Below, piece after piece: positions 6,591-13,343 of a DNA stretch of 13,343 nucleotides. The first letter of the stretch is position 1, and each line of letters starts with the position of its first letter. The position numbers and the translations under genes were made by a program. The notes beneath the pieces are model-generated. The model worked only from the letters and a program-made list of their open reading frames with translations, made no database searches and was not told where the DNA came from. Source of the stretch: Paenibacillaceae bacterium UBA6304 (GTDB lineage: Bacteria; Bacillota; Bacilli; Paenibacillales; Paenibacillaceae); assembly GCA_002439285.1 (NCBI GenBank), contig DJTQ01000251.1:983-14325 (forward strand). Reading direction: 5' to 3'.

Positions 6591-6619
6591 TTACTCCACC
6601 GTTCGAATCGGCGTACAAT
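6591..6619 (+). promoter_or_regulatory. Candidate promoter of the sugar ABC transporter locus
   Basis: TACAAT (6614-6619, five of six) with a weak -35 TTACTC (6591-6596) at 17 bp spacing. The start would be near 6626, just upstream of the cre-like site. The weak -35 fits a promoter needing an activator such as the AraC-type regulator of this locus. Two CCGAAA direct repeats (6555-6560, 6571-6576) lie just upstream. Confidence 0.4.
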
Positions 6620-6635
6620 AAAAACATGCCTAATT

Positions 6636-6649
6636 TGAAAGTGCTTACA
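6636..6649 (+). promoter_or_regulatory. cre-like catabolite repression operator
   Basis: TGAAAGTGCTTACA matches the CcpA cre consensus TGWAANCGNTNWCA at 13 of 14 positions; the only departure is T for C in the central CG. It lies between the candidate promoter and the first permease gene, where bound CcpA would block transcription. Confidence 0.55.
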
Positions 6650-6680
6650 CAAGGGCAACGAACAGCTTGGAGGTCATAGG

Positions 6681-7649
6681 ATGGAAATGCAACAGACAAC
6701 GCAACCCGCAGCCATGACACAAAAAGAGACGCCTCCTCCCGCGAGGCGAAAATGGCTCAAAAAACTGTACACACAAAGACATATTCAAATCATGGCGCTA
6801 CTCGGCATCGCCTGGATGATCGTGTTCAACTACGTTCCGATGTACGGCATCATCATTGCGTTTAAGGACTATGACATCATCAGAACCATTTCCGAAGCCC
6901 CGTGGGCCGGACTGGAGCATTTCAAGGAATTTCTGAGCGATGAGAATTTCGGTTATGTCATGAAAAATACGCTTGGCATCAGCTTGCTCAAGCTACTGAC
7001 GTTCCCGCTACCCATAATATTCGCGCTTTTCCTGAATGAGGTTCGCTCGCTACGCTTCAAGAAGGCAATTCAGACGATTTCGTACCTTCCTCACTTCCTC
7101 TCTTGGGTCGTGCTGGGCGGAATCCTTGCAACCTGGTTGTCGGATGTAGGGATTTTCAATGAGATCTTCATGGCTCTAGGCTTTATTGATCATCCGATTT
7201 CATTCCTGGCTGAACCTAAATATTTCTGGAGCATTATCATTACTTCGGATGTGTGGAAGGAACTCGGATGGTCTGCCATCATTTATCTGGCTGCAATTAC
7301 GAGCATCTCTCCTGAAATGTACGAGGCGGCACGGATCGATGGTGCCGGTCGATTCCAACAAATGTGGTACGTCACGCTTCCAGCGATCAAGGCCACGATC
7401 AGCATCTTGTTCATTCTGGCCGTCAGCGGTGTGATGAACTCCAACTTTGACCAGATTCTGGTCTTGCGCAACTCCTTGAACGACAGTGCAAGTAATGTTA
7501 TTGATTATTACGTGTATTACACAGGGATTTCTTCAGGCCGTTACTCGTACTCTGCGGCGATCGGATTGTTTAAATCCGTTATTGCGATTACGTTGCTGCT
7601 GATTGCGAACCAAGTATCCAAAAAACTCAACGACACTTCGTTGTTTTAG
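6681..7649 (+). CDS. ABC sugar transporter permease, LplB type
   Basis: A 322-residue integral membrane subunit of a carbohydrate uptake (CUT1) ABC importer. A basic cytoplasmic N-terminus (about 1-34) is followed by roughly six membrane segments: about 36-61, 95-118, 131-153, 181-206, 238-256 and 291-311. The cytoplasmic EAA loop EAARIDGAGRFQQMWYVTLP (215-234) is the ATPase docking site. NYVPMYGIIIAFKDYD near 50-65 is typical of LplB-type permeases. GGAGGT (6669-6674) precedes the ATG by 6 nt. It heads the locus: the second permease begins 18 bp after its stop. It should form a heterodimer with that protein. The substrate is likely an oligosaccharide, possibly a plant or host glycan by analogy with the B. 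subtilis Lpl/Ytc systems, but cannot be fixed from sequence. Confidence 0.92.
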   Translation: MEMQQTTQPAAMTQKETPPPARRKWLKKLYTQRHIQIMALLGIAWMIVFNYVPMYGIIIAFKDYDIIRTISEAPWAGLEHFKEFLSDENFGYVMKNTLGISLLKLLTFPLPIIFALFLNEVRSLRFKKAIQTISYLPHFLSWVVLGGILATWLSDVGIFNEIFMALGFIDHPISFLAEPKYFWSIIITSDVWKELGWSAIIYLAAITSISPEMYEAARIDGAGRFQQMWYVTLPAIKATISILFILAVSGVMNSNFDQILVLRNSLNDSASNVIDYYVYYTGISSGRYSYSAAIGLFKSVIAITLLLIANQVSKKLNDTSLF

Positions 7650-7667
7650 GCCAAGGAGGACCTGCAC

Positions 7668-8558
7668 ATGTTTTTATCAAGCCGTAGAACAAAAGGTGAA
7701 GTTGTCTTTGATACTCTGAATAATCTGGGCATGCTTCTTATCTGTTTTGTTACGTTGTATCCGATCTGGTACGTATTGATCAATGCATTTAATGATGGCA
7801 AGGATGCCATGCTCGGAGGCATATACTGGTGGCCGCGGGTGTTCAGCCTGGAGAACTTCAAGGCGGTATTCATTAACCCGGGCATTATGACCGCGATGCT
7901 GCTTACTATTGGGAAGACTCTGCTCGGGGTGGTGGCGCACGTATTCTTCACGGCCATGGTAGCTTACGCGTTCTCGCGTAGAGACCTGATTGGTGGTAAG
8001 TTATATATTCTGCTGGGGACGATCACAATGATTTTCTCCGGGGGACTAATTCCAACGTACCTCCTGATTCGGGATTTGCACTTACTTGATACTTTTTGGG
8101 TTTATATCATTCCGGTACTGTTCAGTTTCTTCGACCTGATCATCTTCATGACCTTCTTCCGTGATATTCCTGACGGATTAGAGGAAGCGGGCCGAATTGA
8201 CGGAGCGAACGACTGGACGATTTTCCTAAAAATCGTACTTCCGGTATCTATGCCGGTGCTTGCAACCATCGCTCTATTCCACGGCGTCTATCAATGGAAC
8301 GATTACTTTACGGGGATTATCTACGTCAACCAGGAATCACTGCAGCCGATTCAAACCTTTCTATATCGGGTTGTGGCTCAGTCCAGCTCTAATATCATGA
8401 CGACCGCGGTACAAGGAAGTGCGATAACCAAGACGGTTACCTCGCAATCGGTCAAGCTGGCGACGATGGTCGTTACGACACTTCCGATCGTATTTGCTTA
8501 TCCGTTCCTGCAGCGTTACTTTGTTAAGGGAATGATGATCGGTTCCATCAAGGGCTAA
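7668..8558 (+). CDS. ABC sugar transporter permease, YtcP/AraQ type
   Basis: A 296-residue second permease subunit (CUT1 family). Membrane segments are predicted at about 18-40, 74-102, 111-133, 142-163, 190-208 and 262-281. The EAA loop is EEAGRIDGANDWTIFLKIVL (172-191), followed by HGVYQWNDYF (205-214), a signature of this subfamily. The C-terminus, RYFVKGMMIGSIKG, is also characteristic and full length. AAGGAGGAC lies 6-7 nt before the ATG, and the 18-bp gap from the LplB-type gene indicates one transcript. It pairs with the upstream permease to form the channel. No ATPase gene is present in the locus, as is usual for this group, which shares an MsmX-like ATPase. Confidence 0.92.
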   Translation: MFLSSRRTKGEVVFDTLNNLGMLLICFVTLYPIWYVLINAFNDGKDAMLGGIYWWPRVFSLENFKAVFINPGIMTAMLLTIGKTLLGVVAHVFFTAMVAYAFSRRDLIGGKLYILLGTITMIFSGGLIPTYLLIRDLHLLDTFWVYIIPVLFSFFDLIIFMTFFRDIPDGLEEAGRIDGANDWTIFLKIVLPVSMPVLATIALFHGVYQWNDYFTGIIYVNQESLQPIQTFLYRVVAQSSSNIMTTAVQGSAITKTVTSQSVKLATMVVTTLPIVFAYPFLQRYFVKGMMIGSIKG

Positions 8559-8586
8559 TCTCAAATTGAGCCCCCATTATTTCAGT

Positions 8587-8625
8587 AACTCCTCCTGGCC
8601 GCCGTCAAACGGCGGTTCTGGAGTT
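8587..8625 (+). other. Intergenic stem-loop between permease and binding-protein genes
   Basis: AACTCC (8587-8592) pairs with GGAGTT (8620-8625), and inside it CCGCCGT (8599-8605) pairs with ACGGCGG (8609-8615) around a CAA loop. No T run follows, so it is less likely a full terminator than an attenuator or a transcript-stabilising processing site raising binding-protein levels over permeases. It lies in the 112-bp gap before the lipoprotein gene. Confidence 0.6.
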
Positions 8626-8670
8626 GCACATTATAGCATTTATACAAAATCAGAAAAGGGGTAAAAAAGC

Positions 8671-10356
8671 ATGGGCATGAAAAGTAAGTCCAAAAAAATG
8701 ATGATGCTTTTGATGGCATGTATCATGGTTCTGTCTCTGGCTGCTTGTGGCGGTAACGGTAATAATGCAGCCAAATCAGAAAGCGCTAACAACACCAAGA
8801 CGGATACGGCGACGCCGTCCGAACCGGCTGCTGCACCATCGGCTGATGAACCGGGCTGGAAGTCCGACACGTCTCCGATTACGTTCGACTGGTATTTGAA
8901 CTTTGCCTGGTTCGCTAATAAATGGGGGGTTGACCCAACATCCCAGTATGTTACCAAAAAGACAGGTGTTGACGTTAACTTTATCATTCCGGCCGGTAAT
9001 GAGAATGAAAAGCTGAATACGCTGATTGCATCCGGCAAATTGCCTGACTTCATCACGCTTGGCTGGTATGAAGACGGCGTGAAGAAAATGATCGAAGGCG
9101 GCCTCGTTGAGCCGTTGAACAAATTAGCTGAAGAGTATGATCCATACTTCTTTAAAGTAGCCGACCCTGACAAACTGGGCTGGTATACCCAAGAGGACGG
9201 CAATGTCTACGGATATCCGAACTCTTCTTCATCTCCAAAAGACTATGAGAAATATGGCGATACTTATGTATCCAACCAAACTTTTGTAGTCCGCAAGGAT
9301 ATTTATGAAGCGATCGGCAGCCCGGACATGCGGACGCCAGAAGGCTTTGTTGCTGCTCTGAAGAAAGCAAAAGAAATGTACCCTGAGATCGACGGTCAAC
9401 CGATGATTCCGCTCGGCTTGCATGAGTTCACGGCAACCGGCAATGATTCCTTGGAAGGCTACCTTCAAAACTTCTTGGCTATTCCAAGAGAAAAAGACGG
9501 CAAGCTGTACAACCGTGAAACCGATCCAGAATACGTTACCTGGTTGAAAACACTGCGTGAAGCTAACCAGGAAGGTTTGCTGGCAAAAGATATCTTTATC
9601 GACAAACGCGCTCAAATGGAAGAGAAAATCGTACAAGGCCGCTATTTTGCCATGTTGTACCAACGTACAGACTTTGCAGCTCAATTGGGTACGTTGTTCC
9701 AACAAGATCCTAACAAGATCTATATTGCTGTAGACGGACCTGCGAACAGCAACTTGGATGCACCGCAAGTGAATGGTCCTTCGATCTCCGGCTGGACAGT
9801 AACCTTGATCTCCAAGGATGTTAAGGACAAAGCTCGTGCGATCAAGTTCCTGAGCTACCTGATGAGTGAAGAAGGACAAAAAGACCTTTATCTTGGTGAA
9901 AAGGGCGTCAGCTATGATACAATTGACGGCAAAGACCAATTTAAACCTGAAGCATTTGAACTGATGAACAGTGACCGTGCGGCATTCGACAAGCAATATG
10001 GTTCTTCGTTCACATTCTGGATGATGCAGGATACTAACATTACGCATCAATGGACTCCTGAATCTGTTGAGCCATACAAGCAATTGGAAGACTGGACTCG
10101 CGGTAAGACGAAGAGTGTCTCGGAATTCGACTTGCTGGATCCGTTGGCCAACTCCGATGAGGGGATTATCCTTACTAAGATCAAAGATTTACGTAGCAAG
10201 ACGCTGCCTAAGCTGTTAATGGCTTCTTCCGAAGCTGAATTCGATAAAATCTGGGCGGAATACACTAAGAAACAAGAAGACCTAGGCTTGGCTAAGGTCA
10301 TTGCCTTCCAACAAACGAAATATGAAGAGAACAAGAAGAAGCTTGGCATGCAATAA
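8671..10356 (+). CDS. Extracellular sugar-binding lipoprotein of the ABC transporter (LplA type)
   Basis: A 561-residue solute-binding protein of a carbohydrate ABC importer. It begins with a lipoprotein signal: basic MGMKSKSKK, a hydrophobic stretch, and lipobox LAAC (23-26) with Cys26 as the lipidation and cleavage site. A flexible Asn/Ser/Thr/Pro/Ala-rich linker (27-65) follows. The mature domain opens with ITFDWYLNFAWFANKWG by parts (70-86), includes GKLPDFITLGWYE by parts, and is large (about 535 residues), typical of the LplA-like oligosaccharide binders common in Paenibacillus. AAAGGGG is 9 nt before the ATG. It delivers substrate to the two upstream permeases and may present it to the downstream YesM-type kinase. 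Its codon choice looks more selected (many AAC, GAC, CTG, GGC) than the regulators', consistent with high expression. The ligand is unknown. Confidence 0.93.
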   Translation: MGMKSKSKKMMMLLMACIMVLSLAACGGNGNNAAKSESANNTKTDTATPSEPAAAPSADEPGWKSDTSPITFDWYLNFAWFANKWGVDPTSQYVTKKTGVDVNFIIPAGNENEKLNTLIASGKLPDFITLGWYEDGVKKMIEGGLVEPLNKLAEEYDPYFFKVADPDKLGWYTQEDGNVYGYPNSSSSPKDYEKYGDTYVSNQTFVVRKDIYEAIGSPDMRTPEGFVAALKKAKEMYPEIDGQPMIPLGLHEFTATGNDSLEGYLQNFLAIPREKDGKLYNRETDPEYVTWLKTLREANQEGLLAKDIFIDKRAQMEEKIVQGRYFAMLYQRTDFAAQLGTLFQQDPNKIYIAVDGPANSNLDAPQVNGPSISGWTVTLISKDVKDKARAIKFLSYLMSEEGQKDLYLGEKGVSYDTIDGKDQFKPEAFELMNSDRAAFDKQYGSSFTFWMMQDTNITHQWTPESVEPYKQLEDWTRGKTKSVSEFDLLDPLANSDEGIILTKIKDLRSKTLPKLLMASSEAEFDKIWAEYTKKQEDLGLAKVIAFQQTKYEENKKKLGMQ

Positions 10357-10366
10357 TAAGCCATGT

Positions 10367-10395
10367 CCAAAAGCCCGCGAGCAGCGGGCTTTTGG
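10367..10395 (+). terminator. Terminator/attenuator after the binding-protein gene
   Basis: CCAAAAGCCCGC (10367-10378) pairs perfectly with GCGGGCTTTTGG (10384-10395) around a GAGCA loop. The T tract lies within the stem (CTTTT), followed by GTGTTT. It begins 11 bp after the lipoprotein stop and 28 bp before the kinase start, so it probably lets a fraction of transcripts read into the regulatory genes. Confidence 0.7.
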
Positions 10396-10422
10396 GTGTT
10401 TACGTAAAGGAGCCATCAGCTA

Positions 10423-12336
10423 ATGAAGAGCAGGCGCTGGTCGGGGATATGGGATTCTTTCATGTATTGGTTTGGGCGCCGTTCGTTGCAAAGCCGCCTG
10501 ATTGCTTCCTATATTTTTATTATTTTGGGACCTAGTATGTTGGTGTCCTTTTATTCATATGGAATGATTAACAACATGTATGTGCGCGATGCCAGGGAGA
10601 AGAACCAATCCCTGCTGGATATGGAGGAATTGCACATTCATACGCAGATCGAGTCCATGACCCGGGCCATGGAAGTCGCGTATGAAGATCTGGATGTAAG
10701 AAACTATCTGGCTAATACAAGCGAGCCTAATACCGAAGATTTGGTGAATTTCAGCAATAACAGCTTCAAAGATCTGACACGTATTCAATACTATAACCCT
10801 AATGTGGAGCATCTCCGCATGTTCTCCAGCAACAACATTATTGAAATTTGGCCGCTGTTTCTGCGCGAGAGCCGAGTGGCTGACGAAGTATGGTACCAGA
10901 AGGCAGAGCAAATGAAGGGAATAGAATCCTGGTCCTTCCTCTCCAATGACCCGGATATTCTTAACCGATTTAAGGGGCAGACTCCGGCACTAACACCGAA
11001 AGTGTCTCTTCTCCGTGAAATGAGCATTCCGGCTAATCATCATGTGGGTATGGTTCAGGTAGACATGCTGTTGGAGAAGTTTAGCCCCAGAACCTACTCG
11101 GTCATTCAGGATAGCCAATCGCAAATGCTGATTGTGGATAGCGAAGCCCAGATTTTTACCCGGGATGAAAATTCCCTCCTTGCTTCAAATCCGGGTATTA
11201 GTACGGTGATTCAGGAGCGGCTACAGCATTACAGAACAACCGGGGAGTGGGACATTAATTACACCGAAAACGGAAACTCATTTCTTCTGCTGCACAAACC
11301 GATCGAGCGGATCAACGCGGATTTGCTCAATATCGTATCTATGGACAGTGTACTGGAGGAAATATCACATACACGTAATTTATTGATCGGAGCCAACATC
11401 GGTTTTATCACGCTCGTAACCGTCATTGCCTATATTTTGAATGCTTTTATCCTAAAGAATCTTCGCCTGCTGACCGAGGAGATGAAGAAGGTCCGCAAGG
11501 GAGAGACATACAGCGGGATCGTTATCCGCGGCGGCGGTGAGGTGGGAGAGCTAGCGCATCACTTCTCGAAGTTGATGAATACCGTCAATACGCTGGTAGC
11601 GCAGGCTGTGTATAAGCAAGCATTGACCAAAGAGGCGGAACTGCGCACGCTTCACAACCAAATTGACGCTCATTTCCTGTACAATACATTAGAAAATATT
11701 AAAATGTTGGCCGAGATCGAGAACCAAAGGGCCATCTCCGATGCGCTGACTTCTCTCGGCGGGATGATGAGATACAACTTCAAATGGTCCGGGGAATATG
11801 TGAAGCTTCGCGATGAAATCCGGCATATCGAGAACTATACAGAGGTTATGAATATCCGATTTGATGAGCCCATTCAGCTCCGGCTTGATATACCTCCCGA
11901 TGACATGGAACTGGAGGTGCTCAAGATGTCGCTTCAACCGCTTGTCGAGAATGCCGTAAAGCATGCTTGGACGGGAGAAGATCCAGGGACCCGGGAAATC
12001 TCGATTCAGGTGGATGAATGGGAGCAGAATGTAGTGAGGATGATCGTGACTGATAACGGTGTCGGGATCGAAGAGGAAGCTCTGAGAGGGCTGAATCAGG
12101 AATTGGAGTCGGTCGGTCTGATGGAGAAAGTTCCCCGCGGTTTCGGGACTAAGTCAGGCTCACACGGCATTGGCCTTCGCAACGTGCAAGAGCGGATCAG
12201 GATCTATTACGGGCAAGAGTATGGTTTGAAGGTATTCAGTGAGCAGGGGCGGTTTACCCGGATAATCATGACATTACCAAAAGTGCTGTTAACTGGGAGG
12301 GTAGGCACGGATGACAAAATTGATGATCGTCGATGA
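10423..12336 (+). CDS. YesM-type sensor histidine kinase
   Basis: A 637-residue membrane histidine kinase of the sugar-responsive YesM/LytS-like group. Order: basic N-terminus, TM1 about 25-48, a large extracytoplasmic sensor (about 50-318, dCache-like by length and position), TM2 about 319-345, HAMP-like linker (346-400), His_kinase domain with phospho-acceptor His417 in QIDAHFLYNTLE (413-424), and HATPase with N-box PLVENAVKH (506-514), DNGVGIE (544-550) and GSHGIGLRN (579-587). The usual Pro before the acceptor His (QINPHFLYN) is Ala here. AAAGGAG (10406-10412) precedes the ATG by 10 nt. Its 3' end overlaps the response-regulator gene by 26 bp. It presumably senses the imported sugar or the loaded binding protein and phosphorylates the downstream regulator. 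Confidence 0.93.
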   Translation: MKSRRWSGIWDSFMYWFGRRSLQSRLIASYIFIILGPSMLVSFYSYGMINNMYVRDAREKNQSLLDMEELHIHTQIESMTRAMEVAYEDLDVRNYLANTSEPNTEDLVNFSNNSFKDLTRIQYYNPNVEHLRMFSSNNIIEIWPLFLRESRVADEVWYQKAEQMKGIESWSFLSNDPDILNRFKGQTPALTPKVSLLREMSIPANHHVGMVQVDMLLEKFSPRTYSVIQDSQSQMLIVDSEAQIFTRDENSLLASNPGISTVIQERLQHYRTTGEWDINYTENGNSFLLLHKPIERINADLLNIVSMDSVLEEISHTRNLLIGANIGFITLVTVIAYILNAFILKNLRLLTEEMKKVRKGETYSGIVIRGGGEVGELAHHFSKLMNTVNTLVAQAVYKQALTKEAELRTLHNQIDAHFLYNTLENIKMLAEIENQRAISDALTSLGGMMRYNFKWSGEYVKLRDEIRHIENYTEVMNIRFDEPIQLRLDIPPDDMELEVLKMSLQPLVENAVKHAWTGEDPGTREISIQVDEWEQNVVRMIVTDNGVGIEEEALRGLNQELESVGLMEKVPRGFGTKSGSHGIGLRNVQERIRIYYGQEYGLKVFSEQGRFTRIIMTLPKVLLTGRVGTDDKIDDRR

Positions 12337-13343
12337 TGAGAAGAATATCCGATTCGGCTTAAAGACGATGATAGAACGCGAGTTTCCGGAGGAATTTGAA
12401 GTGATCTCGGCAACTCAAGGGGCCGAGGCGCTCGAATTATACCGGACCGAAGGTGCGGAAATTATCATTACGGATATTCGCATGCCTGTTATGGATGGGA
12501 TTGCCCTGATTGAGCAGATTTCGGCAGAACCGCTGCCGAGTGTTCAGACCGGACAGCCGTTGGTCATTATTTTAAGCGGGTATGAAGACTTCGAATATGC
12601 CAAGGCTGCGATCCGTTATCAAGCTGTCGATTATTTGTTGAAGCCCATCCGCCGTGACGAATTGTTCGGAGCGCTGCAGAAATGCAAGGATAACCTGGTC
12701 AAACGCACACAAATGGCGGAACAGTTAGCTGTCACGGAGAGCTACAGGCAACAGGTCCAAGCGGGAATACTGCTGGATTTGATGATGTTAGAGGATTTTA
12801 CCGAAGCGGATGCAAGAAGGTTAAGCTCTGAAATAGATTTTGAGCGGTACAGTTCTCCATTTTCAGTTGCCGTGCTGACTTATAAATATGAGGACGGCAG
12901 CAGGATGAAGAAGGATGAGTTGAAGTCGCTTGCCGAGCATATGTTTAAAACTGTGGAAGGTCAATTGAAAGTGTCTCTGCTGGATCGGGAGGGTAGAGTC
13001 GTTCTGATAGGAGGGCCGCAACGTAAATTTGCGGAGCTATCGATTTTGGCAGATGAGAAGGAGCTCGACGGTTTATTGGTTGGAGTGAGTGAAGAAGGCG
13101 GCCGCTTACAGGATCTCACCAAATGTTACAGGCAGGCGGTGGAATCCTTGAGCTACACGTTCATTTATCCGAAGACGCACCTGATTTGGTTTAAGGAGCT
13201 GCCTGCAAAACGACCGTACTATGCGGTTCCAAAGGAAGATATCCGTAAGCTGGGCAACATTCTCGGCACCAAACAGGAGAAGGAGATCGGGCAGCTGCTG
13301 CATGAAATATTTAAGATTGACCAATTGGCGGGGGTGGGTATCG
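12311..13343 (+). CDS. YesN-type AraC-family response regulator (5' part; gene runs off the window)
   Basis: The frame is open for 344 codons to the window edge. It begins MTKLMIVDDEKNIRFGLK, a receiver domain (about 1-120) with acidic pocket Asp8/Asp9, phospho-acceptor Asp55 in IIITDIRMPVMDG, Ser89 in LSGYEDFEYAK and Lys111 in YLLKPIRR. All phosphorylation residues are present. Residues 125-344 form a less conserved helical linker seen in long Paenibacillus YesN proteins (about 500-550 residues); the expected C-terminal AraC-type DNA-binding domain would lie beyond the window. GGGAGGG (12295-12301) inside the kinase gene is 9 nt upstream of the ATG, and the 26-bp overlap suggests translational coupling. 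It should be phosphorylated by the adjacent kinase and probably activates the transporter promoter. Confidence 0.92.
   Translation, partial: MTKLMIVDDEKNIRFGLKTMIEREFPEEFEVISATQGAEALELYRTEGAEIIITDIRMPVMDGIALIEQISAEPLPSVQTGQPLVIILSGYEDFEYAKAAIRYQAVDYLLKPIRRDELFGALQKCKDNLVKRTQMAEQLAVTESYRQQVQAGILLDLMMLEDFTEADARRLSSEIDFERYSSPFSVAVLTYKYEDGSRMKKDELKSLAEHMFKTVEGQLKVSLLDREGRVVLIGGPQRKFAELSILADEKELDGLLVGVSEEGGRLQDLTKCYRQAVESLSYTFIYPKTHLIWFKELPAKRPYYAVPKEDIRKLGNILGTKQEKEIGQLLHEIFKIDQLAGVGI

Noticed and set aside
8640..10083. Long minus-strand frames (187 and 284 codons) opposite the binding-protein gene
   Set aside because: They are shadows of a well-supported lipoprotein gene; their translations resemble no known family.
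6681..10356. Missing ATPase as evidence of a broken transporter
   Set aside because: Importers of this family usually rely on one shared MsmX-type ATPase encoded elsewhere, and both permeases have intact EAA loops.
10399..10408. TTTACGTAAA perfect palindrome before the kinase gene
   Set aside because: Ten bases can be palindromic by chance, and it overlaps the AAAGGAG ribosome site; no second copy was noticed upstream of the other transporter genes.

Overview
The window looks like chromosome from a Gram-positive spore-former of the Paenibacillus type (Bacillota, Paenibacillaceae). This is inferred from gene content (an LplB/YtcP/LplA-type sugar importer without its own ATPase, paired with a YesM/YesN-type two-component system; a YjfB-family small protein; a YtvA-like LOV domain), from strong purine-rich ribosome binding sites with several GTG/TTG starts, and from CcpA-type cre sites. 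No rRNA, tRNA, phage gene, transposase or CRISPR array is visible.

Layout. 1-194: a cluster of about four short palindromic AT-rich repeats and no gene. 253-525 (minus): a complete small unit made of a sigma-D-like promoter, a 59-codon YjfB-family gene and a rho-independent terminator. 637-3673 (plus): an APH-fold kinase, a GT-B glycosyltransferase 20 bp downstream, and after 95 bp a ChbG/YdjC-family carbohydrate deacetylase that may have its own cre-controlled promoter. 3709-4494 (minus): a GNAT acetyltransferase, convergent with the deacetylase. 4594-6536 (minus): a LOV(PAS)-GGDEF-EAL cyclic-di-GMP protein with its promoter and a strong terminator. 6555-13343 (plus): a sugar-import locus of permease, permease, lipoprotein binding protein, sensor kinase and response regulator. 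The last gene runs off the window.

How the genes work together. The lipoprotein should capture an oligosaccharide outside the cell and deliver it to the two permeases. Energy must come from a shared MsmX-type ATPase encoded elsewhere. The kinase and AraC-type regulator downstream probably sense the same sugar and control the locus, and a cre site between promoter and first gene suggests carbon catabolite repression. Stem-loops on both sides of the binding-protein gene probably set its expression apart from the permeases and the regulators.

Most unusual point: the c-di-GMP protein carries a recognisable LOV photoreceptor domain in which the adduct-forming cysteine is serine (codon 65 from the preferred start), followed by a GGDEF domain with an eroded active site (FADEF) and an EAL domain with all its key residues. 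It is predicted to be a phosphodiesterase under flavin-based control that cannot use normal LOV photochemistry. The kinase/glycosyltransferase/deacetylase/acetyltransferase neighbourhood is a second candidate for unassigned carbohydrate chemistry.
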